From assembly GCA_030429565.1 (NCBI GenBank), contig JAUIFE010000002.1, positions 655,113 to 719,112 on the forward strand: a DNA stretch of 64,000 nucleotides, in the 5' to 3' direction. Within the stretch, counting starts at the first letter, position 1. Every line of letters begins with the position of its first letter. The DNA comes from Holophagae bacterium. GTDB lineage: Bacteria; Acidobacteriota; Holophagae; Acanthopleuribacterales; Acanthopleuribacteraceae. The position numbers and the translations under genes were made by a program. This document shows positions 16,967 to 26,670 of the stretch, in pieces. Below the pieces are notes generated by a model. It saw only the letters and a program-made list of their open reading frames with translations, was not told where the DNA came from and made no database searches.

Positions 16967-19756
16967 TCAGCGTTTGGTGCGTTTGTCGGCAACCTGTTTG
17001 GCTTTCGATAAGACGTCGGCCAAATTAGCCGGCGCGGGTGCCGGATTGGCAGAAGGCGCCTGATGGTTCACGGTTGGCGCGGCAGCTTCGGACGCCGACC
17101 TGCGTTTTTCTTGGTGACGAGGTGTTTTTGTTGTCACGGTGTCGGCTTCGGCCGTTGTGTTGTGGTCGTGCGCGGAGATTGCGGCACGGCGGCGCGGCAG
17201 GCGGGCCGTCAAGGCCAGGCGTCGTTCGGCCACCTCTAGTAGCAGCAACAGCAGCGCCGCCATAAGCCAATAGGGTCGCAAATCACGATAGCCTTCACCC
17301 AAGGGCACCTCGTCCCAAATACCGCTGGGACTCAGGCGCTCGCGACCCGCGCTGTGCATCGCCAGATCGGTCAAGGTGCGTGCCCCTTTGAGGCTGTCGT
17401 CCGGGGTGTATTCGGGCGAATACGGCAAGGTGACCGGTGCCAAACGCCAACTGCGATCATCGCCGAAATCCACCGTCGGCAAAACCGTTTCCTCGCTGTG
17501 AATCGTCTGTTGGACCACCAGCTCGTGGGGGCTTTCCCATTGGAAACGGAGTGTTTCGCGTTTGGGTTCACTGCCCGATCGTTCGTGGAGTAAATGCAGG
17601 CGTGGACGCACCGAAAAGGGATCGCGCTTGCGTTGGGGATCGAGGTGGAGTCGGGTCGTTAATAAACCGTTGTGCCAGGTGCTGGTCGCGACACTGTTTC
17701 CTGGCAACGTTTGACCACTGCCGCCGACCCAGCGTGCCAGCGAGGCAAAGAAGGTTCCGTAATCGCGCCACTGTGCCAGCCCACCGCTGTACGGGCCGGC
17801 CGCCTGGCCCGTAAAAGTCATCACCCGACCGCTACCTGCATACCACCAGGCCAGCAACGGTGCTTTGTTGTCGTCTTCACTCAGCAAACCGCTTTGTGCT
17901 TCGTCGCGCGGGTACACCAAGTTATAACCACCCAATTGTGGGGCGGCCGACCACTGAAAGGTGCTCAAACCCTGCATCAGCGGGGTAAAACGCGTGCTTG
18001 TCGCTTCCTCGACAAACGAGGAGCGCGCCACCACGAAGGTGTCTTGCGCGAAAATGCGTGGCAGGGAACCGGCGTCGTGGGTGAAGTAGACGCGGCCGTT
18101 GCCGAGGGTCGCGATTTCTTTGAGCAGTTCGGCATCGCTGTCTTGGTCGGTGCCAAGCGCCACCACGCTGACGGTGATTTTGGCGGCGCGCAACTTTTCC
18201 AGCAGCTCGCGATAAGCGCCTGGCGCTTCGGCATCGGCCGCGTCGGCAAACAAAATAATGTGGCGAATGTCGCGGTCGGCGGTTTGAATCATCCGCGCCG
18301 CTTTTTCCAACGCTTCGTAAACGAAAATGCCGCCGCCGCCCGATTCGACCGCGCGAATGCGTTGGGCCATGTGGTTTTTGTTTTTGACCGGTTGCAGGTT
18401 CAGCACCAAATGGGCTTCGCTGTCGACCGCGTAGTGACCATATAAATCCATTGGTGACAAGAGCTTGACGACTTCTGCCGAAGCCAAGTTGGCCAGATCC
18501 ATTTTGGTGCGACCGGCGTCGGCCGCTGCGCTCATGCTGCCCGACCGATCCAGCGTCACCACCATCGCCATTTGGTGTTTGCGTTGTTCCTTGCGCAATT
18601 CCATTGAGACCGGCAGCACCGGATCAAGCGGTGATTGGTAATAACCGCCGATGCCAAACGTGTTTTTTCCGCCGAGCATGAGCAGGCCGCCGCCCGCGTC
18701 GCGTATCCAGGCCGCCAACAGGGCGGCGAAGGGATCACCCAAATCATTGGCGAGCACGTCATCGATTATGACCGCTGCGTATCCAGAGAGCTTGCCCAGC
18801 GAGGGTTCATAATACTTGGGATCGACACTGTCGACGGTCAAACCACTGGCGCGCAGTGACTGGGCCAAGGTTCCCTGTGGTGCGTAAGTTAAGTGAAGTA
18901 AGGGTTTTGGTGCGGCAACCGCGAGTAGGAAGTCGGCTTGGTTGTTTTCTGGGCGCGCATCACTTTGCGTCGGCGTAATCGTCAATCGGTAGGCGTGGTT
19001 GCCGCTTTCAGGCGCCAAGTCGCGCAGCAGCAGGCGGTTGGTGCCCGCGCGCAATGAGCGTTCGCCGGCGGCGACCAGTTCTTGGCCGCGTTCCAGACGG
19101 AATAGAACTTTTTGCGGATGGGCTGCTTTCAGCCAGGCATGCACCAAAAAGCCTTCGCCGGGACCCAAACTGTTGGGGGCCTCCACCCGTTGAATGGCCA
19201 CGCTGTCGCTTTGGGTCATCCCTTGGTGGAAGACGTCGACGGCAATACCGCGTCCGGCCAGCCGTTGCGCGGCCGCGTTGGGATCCTTGCCCGTCCAGAA
19301 CCCGTCCGACATGACCAGAACGCGGCCCGCGCCTTTTTCGTCGATGAGGTTGCCGGCCAAATGGAGGGCGGCCTCGAGATTGGAACCCTCGGCGCCGGGC
19401 GGTGCGGAGAAGGTGGGCGGTTGGGCGTCGGCAAAACCTTCGGCAAAAGCCTGATTGTCAAACCCGACCAAGGCCAAACGGGTGCGTCGCGACGGTCGCT
19501 GGGCGTGTATTTGGCGCAGCCATTCGTTTTGGCGGGCATCGCTGTCGGCGGGCATCGACGCGCTGCGGTCGCAAACCACGACCAAGGTGCCTTCCTGATT
19601 GGGAAGCAAGCGGCGTGGGCCGGCGAGGAGAACCAGCATGACCAACAGCAGCGCGAGCCGTAACCAGAACAAAGGCAAACGGCGGCGAAAGGCCCAGAAA
19701 GCAAGCGCGCCCAAGGGCACAATAAAAGCCAGCCACAGCGGTTGCAGCAAAATCAT
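16967..19756 (-). CDS. Large membrane protein with two von Willebrand factor A domains
   Basis: 929 residues, the last gene of the MoxR operon. N-terminal membrane segments (about 5-50) precede a first VWA domain with the MIDAS motif DRSASM near 64. A glutamine-amidotransferase-like segment follows (about 290-390), then a second VWA domain with DRSGSM near 400. A C-terminal membrane segment lies near 830, followed by a charged Ala/Pro-rich cytoplasmic tail. The ATG overlaps the preceding stop as ATGA (19753-19756), indicating translational coupling. MIDAS domains bind Mg and protein ligands; with MoxR and DUF58 they form a chaperone-type system thought to assemble or activate envelope or metal-binding complexes. 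The target is unknown. Confidence 0.88.
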   Translation of the reverse strand: MILLQPLWLAFIVPLGALAFWAFRRRLPLFWLRLALLLVMLVLLAGPRRLLPNQEGTLVVVCDRSASMPADSDARQNEWLRQIHAQRPSRRTRLALVGFDNQAFAEGFADAQPPTFSAPPGAEGSNLEAALHLAGNLIDEKGAGRVLVMSDGFWTGKDPNAAAQRLAGRGIAVDVFHQGMTQSDSVAIQRVEAPNSLGPGEGFLVHAWLKAAHPQKVLFRLERGQELVAAGERSLRAGTNRLLLRDLAPESGNHAYRLTITPTQSDARPENNQADFLLAVAAPKPLLHLTYAPQGTLAQSLRASGLTVDSVDPKYYEPSLGKLSGYAAVIIDDVLANDLGDPFAALLAAWIRDAGGGLLMLGGKNTFGIGGYYQSPLDPVLPVSMELRKEQRKHQMAMVVTLDRSGSMSAAADAGRTKMDLANLASAEVVKLLSPMDLYGHYAVDSEAHLVLNLQPVKNKNHMAQRIRAVESGGGGIFVYEALEKAARMIQTADRDIRHIILFADAADAEAPGAYRELLEKLRAAKITVSVVALGTDQDSDAELLKEIATLGNGRVYFTHDAGSLPRIFAQDTFVVARSSFVEEATSTRFTPLMQGLSTFQWSAAPQLGGYNLVYPRDEAQSGLLSEDDNKAPLLAWWYAGSGRVMTFTGQAAGPYSGGLAQWRDYGTFFASLARWVGGSGQTLPGNSVATSTWHNGLLTTRLHLDPQRKRDPFSVRPRLHLLHERSGSEPKRETLRFQWESPHELVVQQTIHSEETVLPTVDFGDDRSWRLAPVTLPYSPEYTPDDSLKGARTLTDLAMHSAGRERLSPSGIWDEVPLGEGYRDLRPYWLMAALLLLLLEVAERRLALTARLPRRRAAISAHDHNTTAEADTVTTKTPRHQEKRRSASEAAAPTVNHQAPSANPAPAPANLADVLSKAKQVADKRTKR

Positions 19757-21510
19757 GCGGCCACCTCCACTTGGCGCCGGCTAAGCACGAGGTGCAGGGC
19801 GAGCAACAGCAGGGCCGCCGCCAATAGCCAGGGCGTCAGGTCAGCTTCGGTTAGGTCCGTCGTGGTAGGTGACCAGGTGCCCCAGGCCCCCGTCGCCGCC
19901 CGCCGCAGGTCCGATTCTTCGCGACGCATCAGGTTAACGGCTAGGGCTGTTTCAGCGCGCACGCCGTCGCGGGTCGTTGCTTCGACACGATAGCGGCCGG
20001 GTCGTGACGTGGGTAAATCGAGGGTGGCCGTCTTGGGCGGCAGGTCTTGGCGTTCACCGTCCTCGTGGTGCAAAACCAGCGTTTCCGTGTCGCTTGCCAC
20101 GCGCCACGTGACCGGTTGGCCGATGCGCGCATTGACGACGGCTGTTCCCGGTAATTGTGCGCGTCGCAACCGCACCAAGTTGTCGAACAATATCGGCCAA
20201 TTGGGCGATTGGTCCAAATTGCCGATGTCGGGATCGATTTGCAGGAAAAAGTGTTGGCTTGCGCCGACCGGCTCGTGGCCCAGCAGGACCACATTGCCGA
20301 CCGTGATCAGGGGTCGTCCGGGTACGTTGGTGGTGCCCGCCGCCCACAAGCTGCCCGCTAAGTTCAAGCCCTCGGTGATCGCATGGCCGCGATCCATAAC
20401 AAAGGGACCCTGATACACGCGTGCATGGCTGGGACGTTCGATTTGGAGACGCCAAGCCGCCGCGCCAAACGCCGGTGCTTGATCCGCCGCGCTGATCACC
20501 AGGTGTGGGTTTTCGGCGCTGAGCTGGACCGAATCCGTCGCTTTCAAGGCGCGTGCCACGGTCGCCTGCAGGTTTTTGTCGTCCAAGCGCAGCGCCACTC
20601 GAATTTGGCGTTGCGGTGCGCGCAGCAGTTGAACCTGATTGTCCGCCGCCAAGCCGTCTTGCGGTAGGGTTAAACGAATGGACGGGGCATTGCCGTTGAC
20701 GGTTAGCCGATGAGCGATCAGCTCGCCCGGCTCGCCTTCGAGGCGAATCCGTTTGATCTGACCGTCGTCCAGTTCCAGTTCAAATGCACCGCCGTCACCG
20801 TTTTGCATGACTTCAAAAAGTATTTCGGCGCTTTCGCCGTTGTCGGCGCGTACGGCATTGGCAAAGGCGCGGTTGGCGACCGGTGCCCCGAAACTCAGGT
20901 GGCGAACATTGGTCTCCAATGGTGGGTCGGCGGCATGGTCACTCAAAATTAAGAATCGGGCTCGTTCGCCGCCAATGCGGCGGGCCAACGCCAGCGCCGC
21001 CGCTAGATCGGCGTCAGAGGCACGGCAGGGCCAAGCCGAGGCGACCCGCGTCGATGCGCCGGTCGCGGTAAACAAATGGGGCTCCAGGTCCAGCAGGCGT
21101 GGGGTTTCACCGGCGGCGATAAAGTAAACCGCGCGATAGGATTCCTCGCGCAAGAGGTCGGCTAAGGCGGTTAAAGCGCGTTGTCTGGCGCTGCCGTTCA
21201 CCCCTTCGGCTTGCATGGAAAAAGAATCGTCGAGGATCACGGCCAGCAGCGGGTTGTCGTCGGCGCTGAGCCGGCGCGGTCCTGCGGCGGCCAGCACCAA
21301 CAGCACCAAAATCAGTATTTCTAAGGGAAGTAACCAGTTGCGATCAAATTGTTTCGGTTTGGCGCCCGCGCGTGGGACAACATCGGCCAAGTGCCACAAA
21401 AACAGGCTGGAAACCTGTTGCGGGCGGACGCGGCCGACAAAAAAGTAACAGGCGACCAAGGGCGCGAGCGCGGCCAGCGCCCACAGAAATTGGGGAAACA
21501 CAAAACTCAA
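19753..21510 (-). CDS. BatA-like membrane protein with VWA-type domain
   Basis: 585 residues from a TTG start at 21510, chosen because AAGGAG lies seven bases upstream and because the protein then begins with the BatA-type double-membrane N-terminus (SFVFPQFLWALAALAPLVA). The longer reading from 21840 overlaps the DUF58 gene in another frame and is not credible. A second membrane segment near 55-75 precedes a VWA-like domain with a DDSFSM motif near 90, a long beta-rich extracytoplasmic region, and a C-terminal membrane helix ending in SRRQVEVAA. It sits between DUF58 and the double-VWA gene, overlapping the latter by four bases. It probably partners both in the MoxR complex at the inner membrane. 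Confidence 0.88.
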   Translation of the reverse strand: MSFVFPQFLWALAALAPLVACYFFVGRVRPQQVSSLFLWHLADVVPRAGAKPKQFDRNWLLPLEILILVLLVLAAAGPRRLSADDNPLLAVILDDSFSMQAEGVNGSARQRALTALADLLREESYRAVYFIAAGETPRLLDLEPHLFTATGASTRVASAWPCRASDADLAAALALARRIGGERARFLILSDHAADPPLETNVRHLSFGAPVANRAFANAVRADNGESAEILFEVMQNGDGGAFELELDDGQIKRIRLEGEPGELIAHRLTVNGNAPSIRLTLPQDGLAADNQVQLLRAPQRQIRVALRLDDKNLQATVARALKATDSVQLSAENPHLVISAADQAPAFGAAAWRLQIERPSHARVYQGPFVMDRGHAITEGLNLAGSLWAAGTTNVPGRPLITVGNVVLLGHEPVGASQHFFLQIDPDIGNLDQSPNWPILFDNLVRLRRAQLPGTAVVNARIGQPVTWRVASDTETLVLHHEDGERQDLPPKTATLDLPTSRPGRYRVEATTRDGVRAETALAVNLMRREESDLRRAATGAWGTWSPTTTDLTEADLTPWLLAAALLLLALHLVLSRRQVEVAA

Positions 21511-21553
21511 AGGCGCGCTCCTTGGTTTGCGGTGGGACCGGGTTGCGGGCGAC

Positions 21554-22432
21554 TCATGTGCCACTCCGCACGTGCAGCAATTCGCGTAACAGCTCGGGCG
21601 GCACCTTGCGATCCTGCCATTGCGTGTCGGCGTCGACGGCGACGAAGACCACACCGAAACGACGTGCGGTGTCGCGCCACAAGGCTTGGTGGCGTAGCAG
21701 CGCCGCACGGTAACGCTCGATTTGGGCGCGGTCCAAGGCGACCTCGTGGGCGACACCGCTCTCGGCGTCGACCAATCGCCACTTGCCGCCGTGGTCCGGT
21801 GCCAAATCACGGTGAGCCAGCACTTGTAAAACGGCGGCACCGGCGGCGTCGCGGGCGAGGTTGCGCAAAATCGGGGTTGGGTCGCCCTGCCACATGAGGT
21901 CGGAAATCAAAAAGCGCAAACCGCCGCCGTGGAATTTGGGCTGGTGTTGAAAGGCCAAATCAGGGGAGCGTGTTTCGTCAAACCAGGCGGCTTGCCAACT
22001 GGGCGGTAGGCCGCCGCCGGTTAAACGGGTCAGGCTGTTGCCCGCCAGCCAGGGCGTACAGCGAAAGCCGGAATTGAGCGCACAGCCCGCCAGAAAAGCG
22101 CAAAAGGCGAGCGCCGACTGGGCTTTGTGGCTGGCGTCGAGGTTCATGGAGCGCGAGTTATCAAGCACCACATCGACGTGGGGCGTGACCTCCTCGTGAA
22201 AGCGTTTAATCGTCAGGCGGTCGCTGCGCGCATAAGCCGACCAATCGATATGGCGCAAGTCATCGCCAGGCTGGTAATCGCGGAAGTCTTTGTATTCCAG
22301 AGAACTGCCTTGCTTTTGGCCGAGGTGGTAGCCGGCTTGGCCACGCACTTGACGGCGCGGTAAGGCAAAGGTGAAACCGGCCGAATCGTTGAGGCCGCGT
22401 GTAAGTGCTTGCCGCCAGAGGTCGTTTTGCAT
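21554..22432 (-). CDS. DUF58 domain protein
   Basis: 292 residues, soluble, no signal. The DUF58 signature is clear: GDDLRHIDWSAYARSDRL near 56-73, then KRFHEE, and a VWA-like LDNSRSM motif near 90. DUF58 proteins almost always lie next to MoxR ATPases and act as adaptors between the ATPase and membrane VWA proteins. It starts three bases after the stop of the ABC permease gene, consistent with one transcript. The ATG at 22432 reads MQNDLWRQAL. Confidence 0.93.
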   Translation of the reverse strand: MQNDLWRQALTRGLNDSAGFTFALPRRQVRGQAGYHLGQKQGSSLEYKDFRDYQPGDDLRHIDWSAYARSDRLTIKRFHEEVTPHVDVVLDNSRSMNLDASHKAQSALAFCAFLAGCALNSGFRCTPWLAGNSLTRLTGGGLPPSWQAAWFDETRSPDLAFQHQPKFHGGGLRFLISDLMWQGDPTPILRNLARDAAGAAVLQVLAHRDLAPDHGGKWRLVDAESGVAHEVALDRAQIERYRAALLRHQALWRDTARRFGVVFVAVDADTQWQDRKVPPELLRELLHVRSGT

Positions 22433-22435
22433 CGG

Positions 22436-23899
22436 TTACCGTCCTCGTCGCGGCGGTGGAAAGGAACAGGTCGCTTTTTCAGGTTCGGGTCGCTTAAAGG
22501 TGCGCAAGGTGCGGGTCAAGGTGGCGACCTGGGCGGCGACCGCCAGCGAGCACAACAGGCCGCTCACAGCCAAAAGAAAGTCGCGATGTCGGTAGTTGTC
22601 GAGCCCGAACGGGTTCAAAACAAACACCAAACTGTGTTCCCACAGATCGCGACCCGATGAGAACATGACGCCGAGGGTCCAGGGTAAAAACATGCCGAAG
22701 CCGCAGAGCACCAGGGCAAACAACCAGTTCCAGCGCTGAGAGAAGGTGTTGCCAAAAAGACGGCGGCGCAAACCAAAGGCCAGCAGGCCGTAGAATTGGA
22801 AGTACCACACCGATCCCAGGGCGGTCTCAAAGAAGTTGTCGTTAAAGCGAAAGTTGTCGTGGGCGACCACGGCCAACAAGGCGGGGCAACAGACCAGCCA
22901 CGACCAAATCAGCGCGGGCATGGGGCCGCTGAAAAAGGGAAACAGCAGCAAACGCTTGAGCCTGCTTTTGGGCAATTTGGCGAGCAGGCGGCGGTGGTGA
23001 TCCTCGCTTTCGCACATGCCGACGGCAAATCCGCCCAAGCCGATTAGGAGCACCAAAAACACGACGGGTTCGTAATCGTTGGGTGAAAGTTTATAGGCGC
23101 CGACAGCCAGAAAAATCAGGCTCAGTAAAAAGAAATAGAGGCGGGGGGCAAAGACGGGATTGTGGTAGGGGCTTTTGAAAAACGCGGTGTTCATCAAAAA
23201 CAAGCCGAAGCAAAAACCACTGGTTATGAGCATGCCGATCAAGAGCGGGTTACCGCCCCGGCCTAGGTAAAACGAATGCCACCCGCTGTTCAAAACCTCG
23301 TTAAACAAGGCGAAGGACATGCCGCAAATGCCGAAGGTCCAAAAAACGAAACCGGCGCCCAGCAACAGTTTCATAAATAGCGGCGTCGGCATGGAGCCGA
23401 CAAAAACCGCGGCCTGCAGCACGAAAACACTAAGCCAAAACAGTAAACCAATCAGCACCAGAATCGACAGGACGTCGACACCTCGTAAGAAGTAGGTCAG
23501 GGTCAAAAAGGGCGTGGCGGCGCAAATGAACAACAGCGCAACCATGGCCGATGAGACCAGCTTCCCGGTGACGATGCGGGTCGGTGATAGGGTTGAGACG
23601 AAAAGTAAGTCCATATTCTCGCGCTCGCGTTCCAGGGCCGAACGCACGCCGAACAAAATGGGAATCAGGATTAGGCAGACGACGGAGAGAATTGAGAACA
23701 CGATTTGCGCCAGTTCTTTACCGGAAATATTGTCTGACATGGTTACCGCTTCGGTGGTGAGCAGGACCATTAAAAACAGCATCAGGCCGATGGTGATAAA
23801 ACGGCCGCGTACCGCTTGGCGCAGTTCACGTACCACGATGGGATTGATGTGGTCGTTGAGGTGGTACCACCCCGCTCGAAATCGCTGTATCCCGCTCAA
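22436..23899 (-). CDS. ABC-2 type transporter permease
   Basis: 487 residues with about ten to twelve membrane segments. The N-terminus IVVRELRQAVRGRFI is the typical cytoplasmic lead-in of ABC-2 permeases (NPIVxRELR), followed by a first membrane helix and the conserved ERERENMDLLFVSTL segment found in GldF/NatB-like permeases. The start is TTG at 23899, supported by AGGAGGA five bases upstream. It follows the ATPase gene by 15 bases, and the pair forms one transporter. The substrate is unknown; in this operon it may be tied to the MoxR/VWA machinery rather than to drug export. Confidence 0.9.
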   Translation of the reverse strand: MSGIQRFRAGWYHLNDHINPIVVRELRQAVRGRFITIGLMLFLMVLLTTEAVTMSDNISGKELAQIVFSILSVVCLILIPILFGVRSALERERENMDLLFVSTLSPTRIVTGKLVSSAMVALLFICAATPFLTLTYFLRGVDVLSILVLIGLLFWLSVFVLQAAVFVGSMPTPLFMKLLLGAGFVFWTFGICGMSFALFNEVLNSGWHSFYLGRGGNPLLIGMLITSGFCFGLFLMNTAFFKSPYHNPVFAPRLYFFLLSLIFLAVGAYKLSPNDYEPVVFLVLLIGLGGFAVGMCESEDHHRRLLAKLPKSRLKRLLLFPFFSGPMPALIWSWLVCCPALLAVVAHDNFRFNDNFFETALGSVWYFQFYGLLAFGLRRRLFGNTFSQRWNWLFALVLCGFGMFLPWTLGVMFSSGRDLWEHSLVFVLNPFGLDNYRHRDFLLAVSGLLCSLAVAAQVATLTRTLRTFKRPEPEKATCSFPPPRRGR

Positions 23900-23914
23900 G
23901 GGTTCCTCCTCGCG

Positions 23915-24844
23915 TTACTGCACGCGGTCGCGTGTTATGGCCATGAACATGTCTTCCAAGCCGGCACGACGGCGGCGGCATTCATGGACCGCGACACCTT
24001 GTGCCAATAAATGCCGGAGTAGGGCGGTGACGATGCCGGGTTCCTCGCGAAGCTGGACCTCGACCTCGTTTTTGACGACTTGGCATTCTTCCACGGCCGG
24101 GAAGGCCACGCATTGTTGGTACAAGGCTCCGACCTCGCCCTCGGCTGCCAAACAGTAACGCAGCGTGGCGTGATGGCTCTGCAGAAGTTGATCGAGCGTG
24201 CCTGCCTGCAATAAACGGCCCTGTTCAATCATGACCGTGCCGTCGCAGATTTCGGTGAGTTCGCCGAGGATGTGTGAACTGATGAACAGGGTTTTGCCCT
24301 GTTGGGCGAGGGCCAGAATCAGTTCGCGTAATTCGATGCGGGCCTTGGGGTCCAAACCGGCGGCCGGCTCGTCCAGAATCAAGAATTGCGGGTCTTGCAC
24401 CAGCGCACGCGCCAAACTCACGCGTTGTTTCATGCCCTTCGACAGGCCCGCCAGCACTTTGTTGCGGATTGGTGCCACGCCGGTAAAGGCTTCGATGGCA
24501 CTGAGTGTGTTGTTGCGATCGTGGCGGCGCAGGCCCTGAATGCGTGCGAAAAAGTCCAGGTACTCCGCAATGGTCATGTCGCGGTGTGCCGGCAGCGAAT
24601 CCGGCATGAACCCAATCAGTGGTCGCACGCGGTCCGGTTCGCGCACTACCGAATAACCGTCGATGAAGACGTCGCCCGACGTTGGTAAATCAAGCGTGGC
24701 CATAATGCGCATGGTCGTGGTTTTGCCCGCGCCGTTCGGGCCGACAAACCCATAAATTTTGCCGGATTCAATCGTAAAACTGAGGTCGTCAACCGCCCGC
24801 GTATCGCCGAATTCGCGTACCAAATGGTGCACTTCTATTCTCAT
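23915..24844 (-). CDS. ABC transporter ATP-binding protein
   Basis: 309 residues. Walker A GPNGAGKTTT near 36, Q-loop region IGFMPDSLP, signature LSKGMKQR near 137, and Walker B FLILDEPAAGLDP near 157 identify an ABC ATPase of the ABC-2/NatA class. The C-terminal ~90 residues form the extra domain common in that class. The ATG overlaps the upstream stop by four bases (24841-24844). It energises the permease encoded directly downstream. Confidence 0.95.
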   Translation of the reverse strand: MRIEVHHLVREFGDTRAVDDLSFTIESGKIYGFVGPNGAGKTTTMRIMATLDLPTSGDVFIDGYSVVREPDRVRPLIGFMPDSLPAHRDMTIAEYLDFFARIQGLRRHDRNNTLSAIEAFTGVAPIRNKVLAGLSKGMKQRVSLARALVQDPQFLILDEPAAGLDPKARIELRELILALAQQGKTLFISSHILGELTEICDGTVMIEQGRLLQAGTLDQLLQSHHATLRYCLAAEGEVGALYQQCVAFPAVEECQVVKNEVEVQLREEPGIVTALLRHLLAQGVAVHECRRRRAGLEDMFMAITRDRVQ

Positions 24845-26670
24845 GGCTTGTCCCCCAAGCGACCAAACAGCAAGCAGCGTTCATTGCGGATCAGCGAACC
24901 TGGCAACGGGTTCTCAAGGTAGGCGCCGCCCTCCAAAAAGGCCAAGTATTGGTTGGGGGCTAGCTGTGTTTTTTTATCTGTCTGAAAGAAGCGTCGCCAG
25001 TGTTCGGCGGTCGCCGTCCACAGCACATTGTCTGCTTTGCTGAAGGGATCGTGGTCGCGTTGGGTCCAAACTTGGGTGCCGGATTCGGCCGGCTCAAGCA
25101 CCTTCTCGGCGCCTGCCGCCAAGTGTTGGGTGCCAAAGATTTGGCCGGCTTGGTTGCACACCAAGACGTTGCTGAGATCGGCACCGAAGCCGTTGGTCAC
25201 CGTTGGGATGCCGCGCTCGTCAAAGCGAACCGCCAAGCGTTCGCCGAGCGGGTAACGGCCGCGTTCTTGATAATGGAAGGGGATTCGTGGCGAGAGCCAG
25301 CCGCGCTGCAACCACAGGCCACTGTTGAGGTCGATGCTTTTTTTGGTCAGGTAATTGTTCCCGCCGAAATAGATTTCGTTGCGACCGGAGAACCTTAAAC
25401 CACTGCGATTGGCGATCGGTAAATACACCGCGCTGGTGGCCCAGGTCATCACTTCGTCGCGCTGGTGGTCCAGCACCACAAAGGCTTCGCTGCGTTTGGT
25501 CGGCGTAATCCCTTCCGAAACCAAAGCGGCGACGACGAGAATCAGCGTAGCCGCCGCCGACAAAATCGGCACCGTGAAAAACAACCACACGCGACGGTCG
25601 ATTTTAATCAGGAACCACAGATTGAGGGGACCGATACATAAAACCATGATGATCAACAAGGCAATGAAGGTGCGGTGGGGCACGCTGAGGTGGCTGATCA
25701 CGGGGAACGACTGATTGCGATCAAGCGCATGCAATTCCTGACTGCCCCAAAAATGGGCGCGTGAAATAACGAAGTCCACCACGGACATCCACTTGGTTTT
25801 GGCGTTGGGATCGCTGGTGATGCTCAGCGGCGCCGCGACCGCCATGCCAAAATCAATCCGACGGGTGTTGACGATGTTTGATGACGACAGTGCGATCGGA
25901 AAATCATCCGGCCAGGTGTCGTCTGCCGTCTCCTCAAGCATTATCAGACAGCCGCCGAGGCGCATGTATTGGCCGAGTGCCCGTTTTTGTGCGGGACGTA
26001 GCGCCGTCCACTGGCTTTCATTGACAACCACCATGTCCCAAGCGGTGTAGGCGACCCAGTTATCCGAAAATAAACGCGCGTCGCCTTCGCTGCGGTGCAC
26101 GTACTTGGGATTGGTGGCGTGTTTGAGGTGGGTGCTCAAGTCACTGCGCAATTCACCCAGCCCGCCAATTTGGTTAAAGGCATTTTCAAACAGGGTTGCG
26201 CGCGCTGCGTCGGTGCTCATGCTGAACGCCGTCACCCAAACCGGCAAAAAGCTCTCGTAATTGGTGAAGCTGCGCGAGCGTGAGATGCTGACCAAATCGT
26301 CGCGCATTTCCCCGTTGACCATAAAGCGTACCTGATGCGGCATGGGCAACCAGGCCGGCAGAAGGTGGCGAGCACGGCGCGATTCCTGCGGACCAAGGAC
26401 GAAATCTTGGCGTACCGTGAAGGGGCTGTCGCGCCAGTGATCCGCATAACCGCCCATGTAGAACACCGACAGTTGTACTTCCTGGTTGCGTTCGTTCGCG
26501 ATTTGCAGTGCCACCTCGAAATAACCGTGTGGACTTTCGGCGCGTTCCGGGTATTCGACACTGATCGTCACCTCTTTGAGGTAGACCAATTTTGGGGCGG
26601 CTTCAGGATAGGGCGTTATCAGCAAGCACAGCAACGCCGGTAGTATTGGTCGGAGCCCGAGCCACTTCAT
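24841..26670 (-). CDS. Large membrane protein of the MoxR/ABC operon (function unknown)
   Basis: 609 residues. An N-terminal signal peptide (about 1-24, ending PEAAPK) leads to a long extracytoplasmic part rich in beta strands, a paired membrane region near 335-395 (including MVLCIGPLNLWFLIKIDRR), and a second extracytoplasmic part. The layout, with a GATase-like middle segment (VVVNESQWTALRPAQKR), recalls the membrane partners that accompany ABC-2 transporters and MoxR operons, but no named family is certain. It overlaps both neighbours by four bases (ATGA), so it is made in step with MoxR and the ABC ATPase. It probably works in the same envelope complex. Confidence 0.85.
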   Translation of the reverse strand: MKWLGLRPILPALLCLLITPYPEAAPKLVYLKEVTISVEYPERAESPHGYFEVALQIANERNQEVQLSVFYMGGYADHWRDSPFTVRQDFVLGPQESRRARHLLPAWLPMPHQVRFMVNGEMRDDLVSISRSRSFTNYESFLPVWVTAFSMSTDAARATLFENAFNQIGGLGELRSDLSTHLKHATNPKYVHRSEGDARLFSDNWVAYTAWDMVVVNESQWTALRPAQKRALGQYMRLGGCLIMLEETADDTWPDDFPIALSSSNIVNTRRIDFGMAVAAPLSITSDPNAKTKWMSVVDFVISRAHFWGSQELHALDRNQSFPVISHLSVPHRTFIALLIIMVLCIGPLNLWFLIKIDRRVWLFFTVPILSAAATLILVVAALVSEGITPTKRSEAFVVLDHQRDEVMTWATSAVYLPIANRSGLRFSGRNEIYFGGNNYLTKKSIDLNSGLWLQRGWLSPRIPFHYQERGRYPLGERLAVRFDERGIPTVTNGFGADLSNVLVCNQAGQIFGTQHLAAGAEKVLEPAESGTQVWTQRDHDPFSKADNVLWTATAEHWRRFFQTDKKTQLAPNQYLAFLEGGAYLENPLPGSLIRNERCLLFGRLGDKP

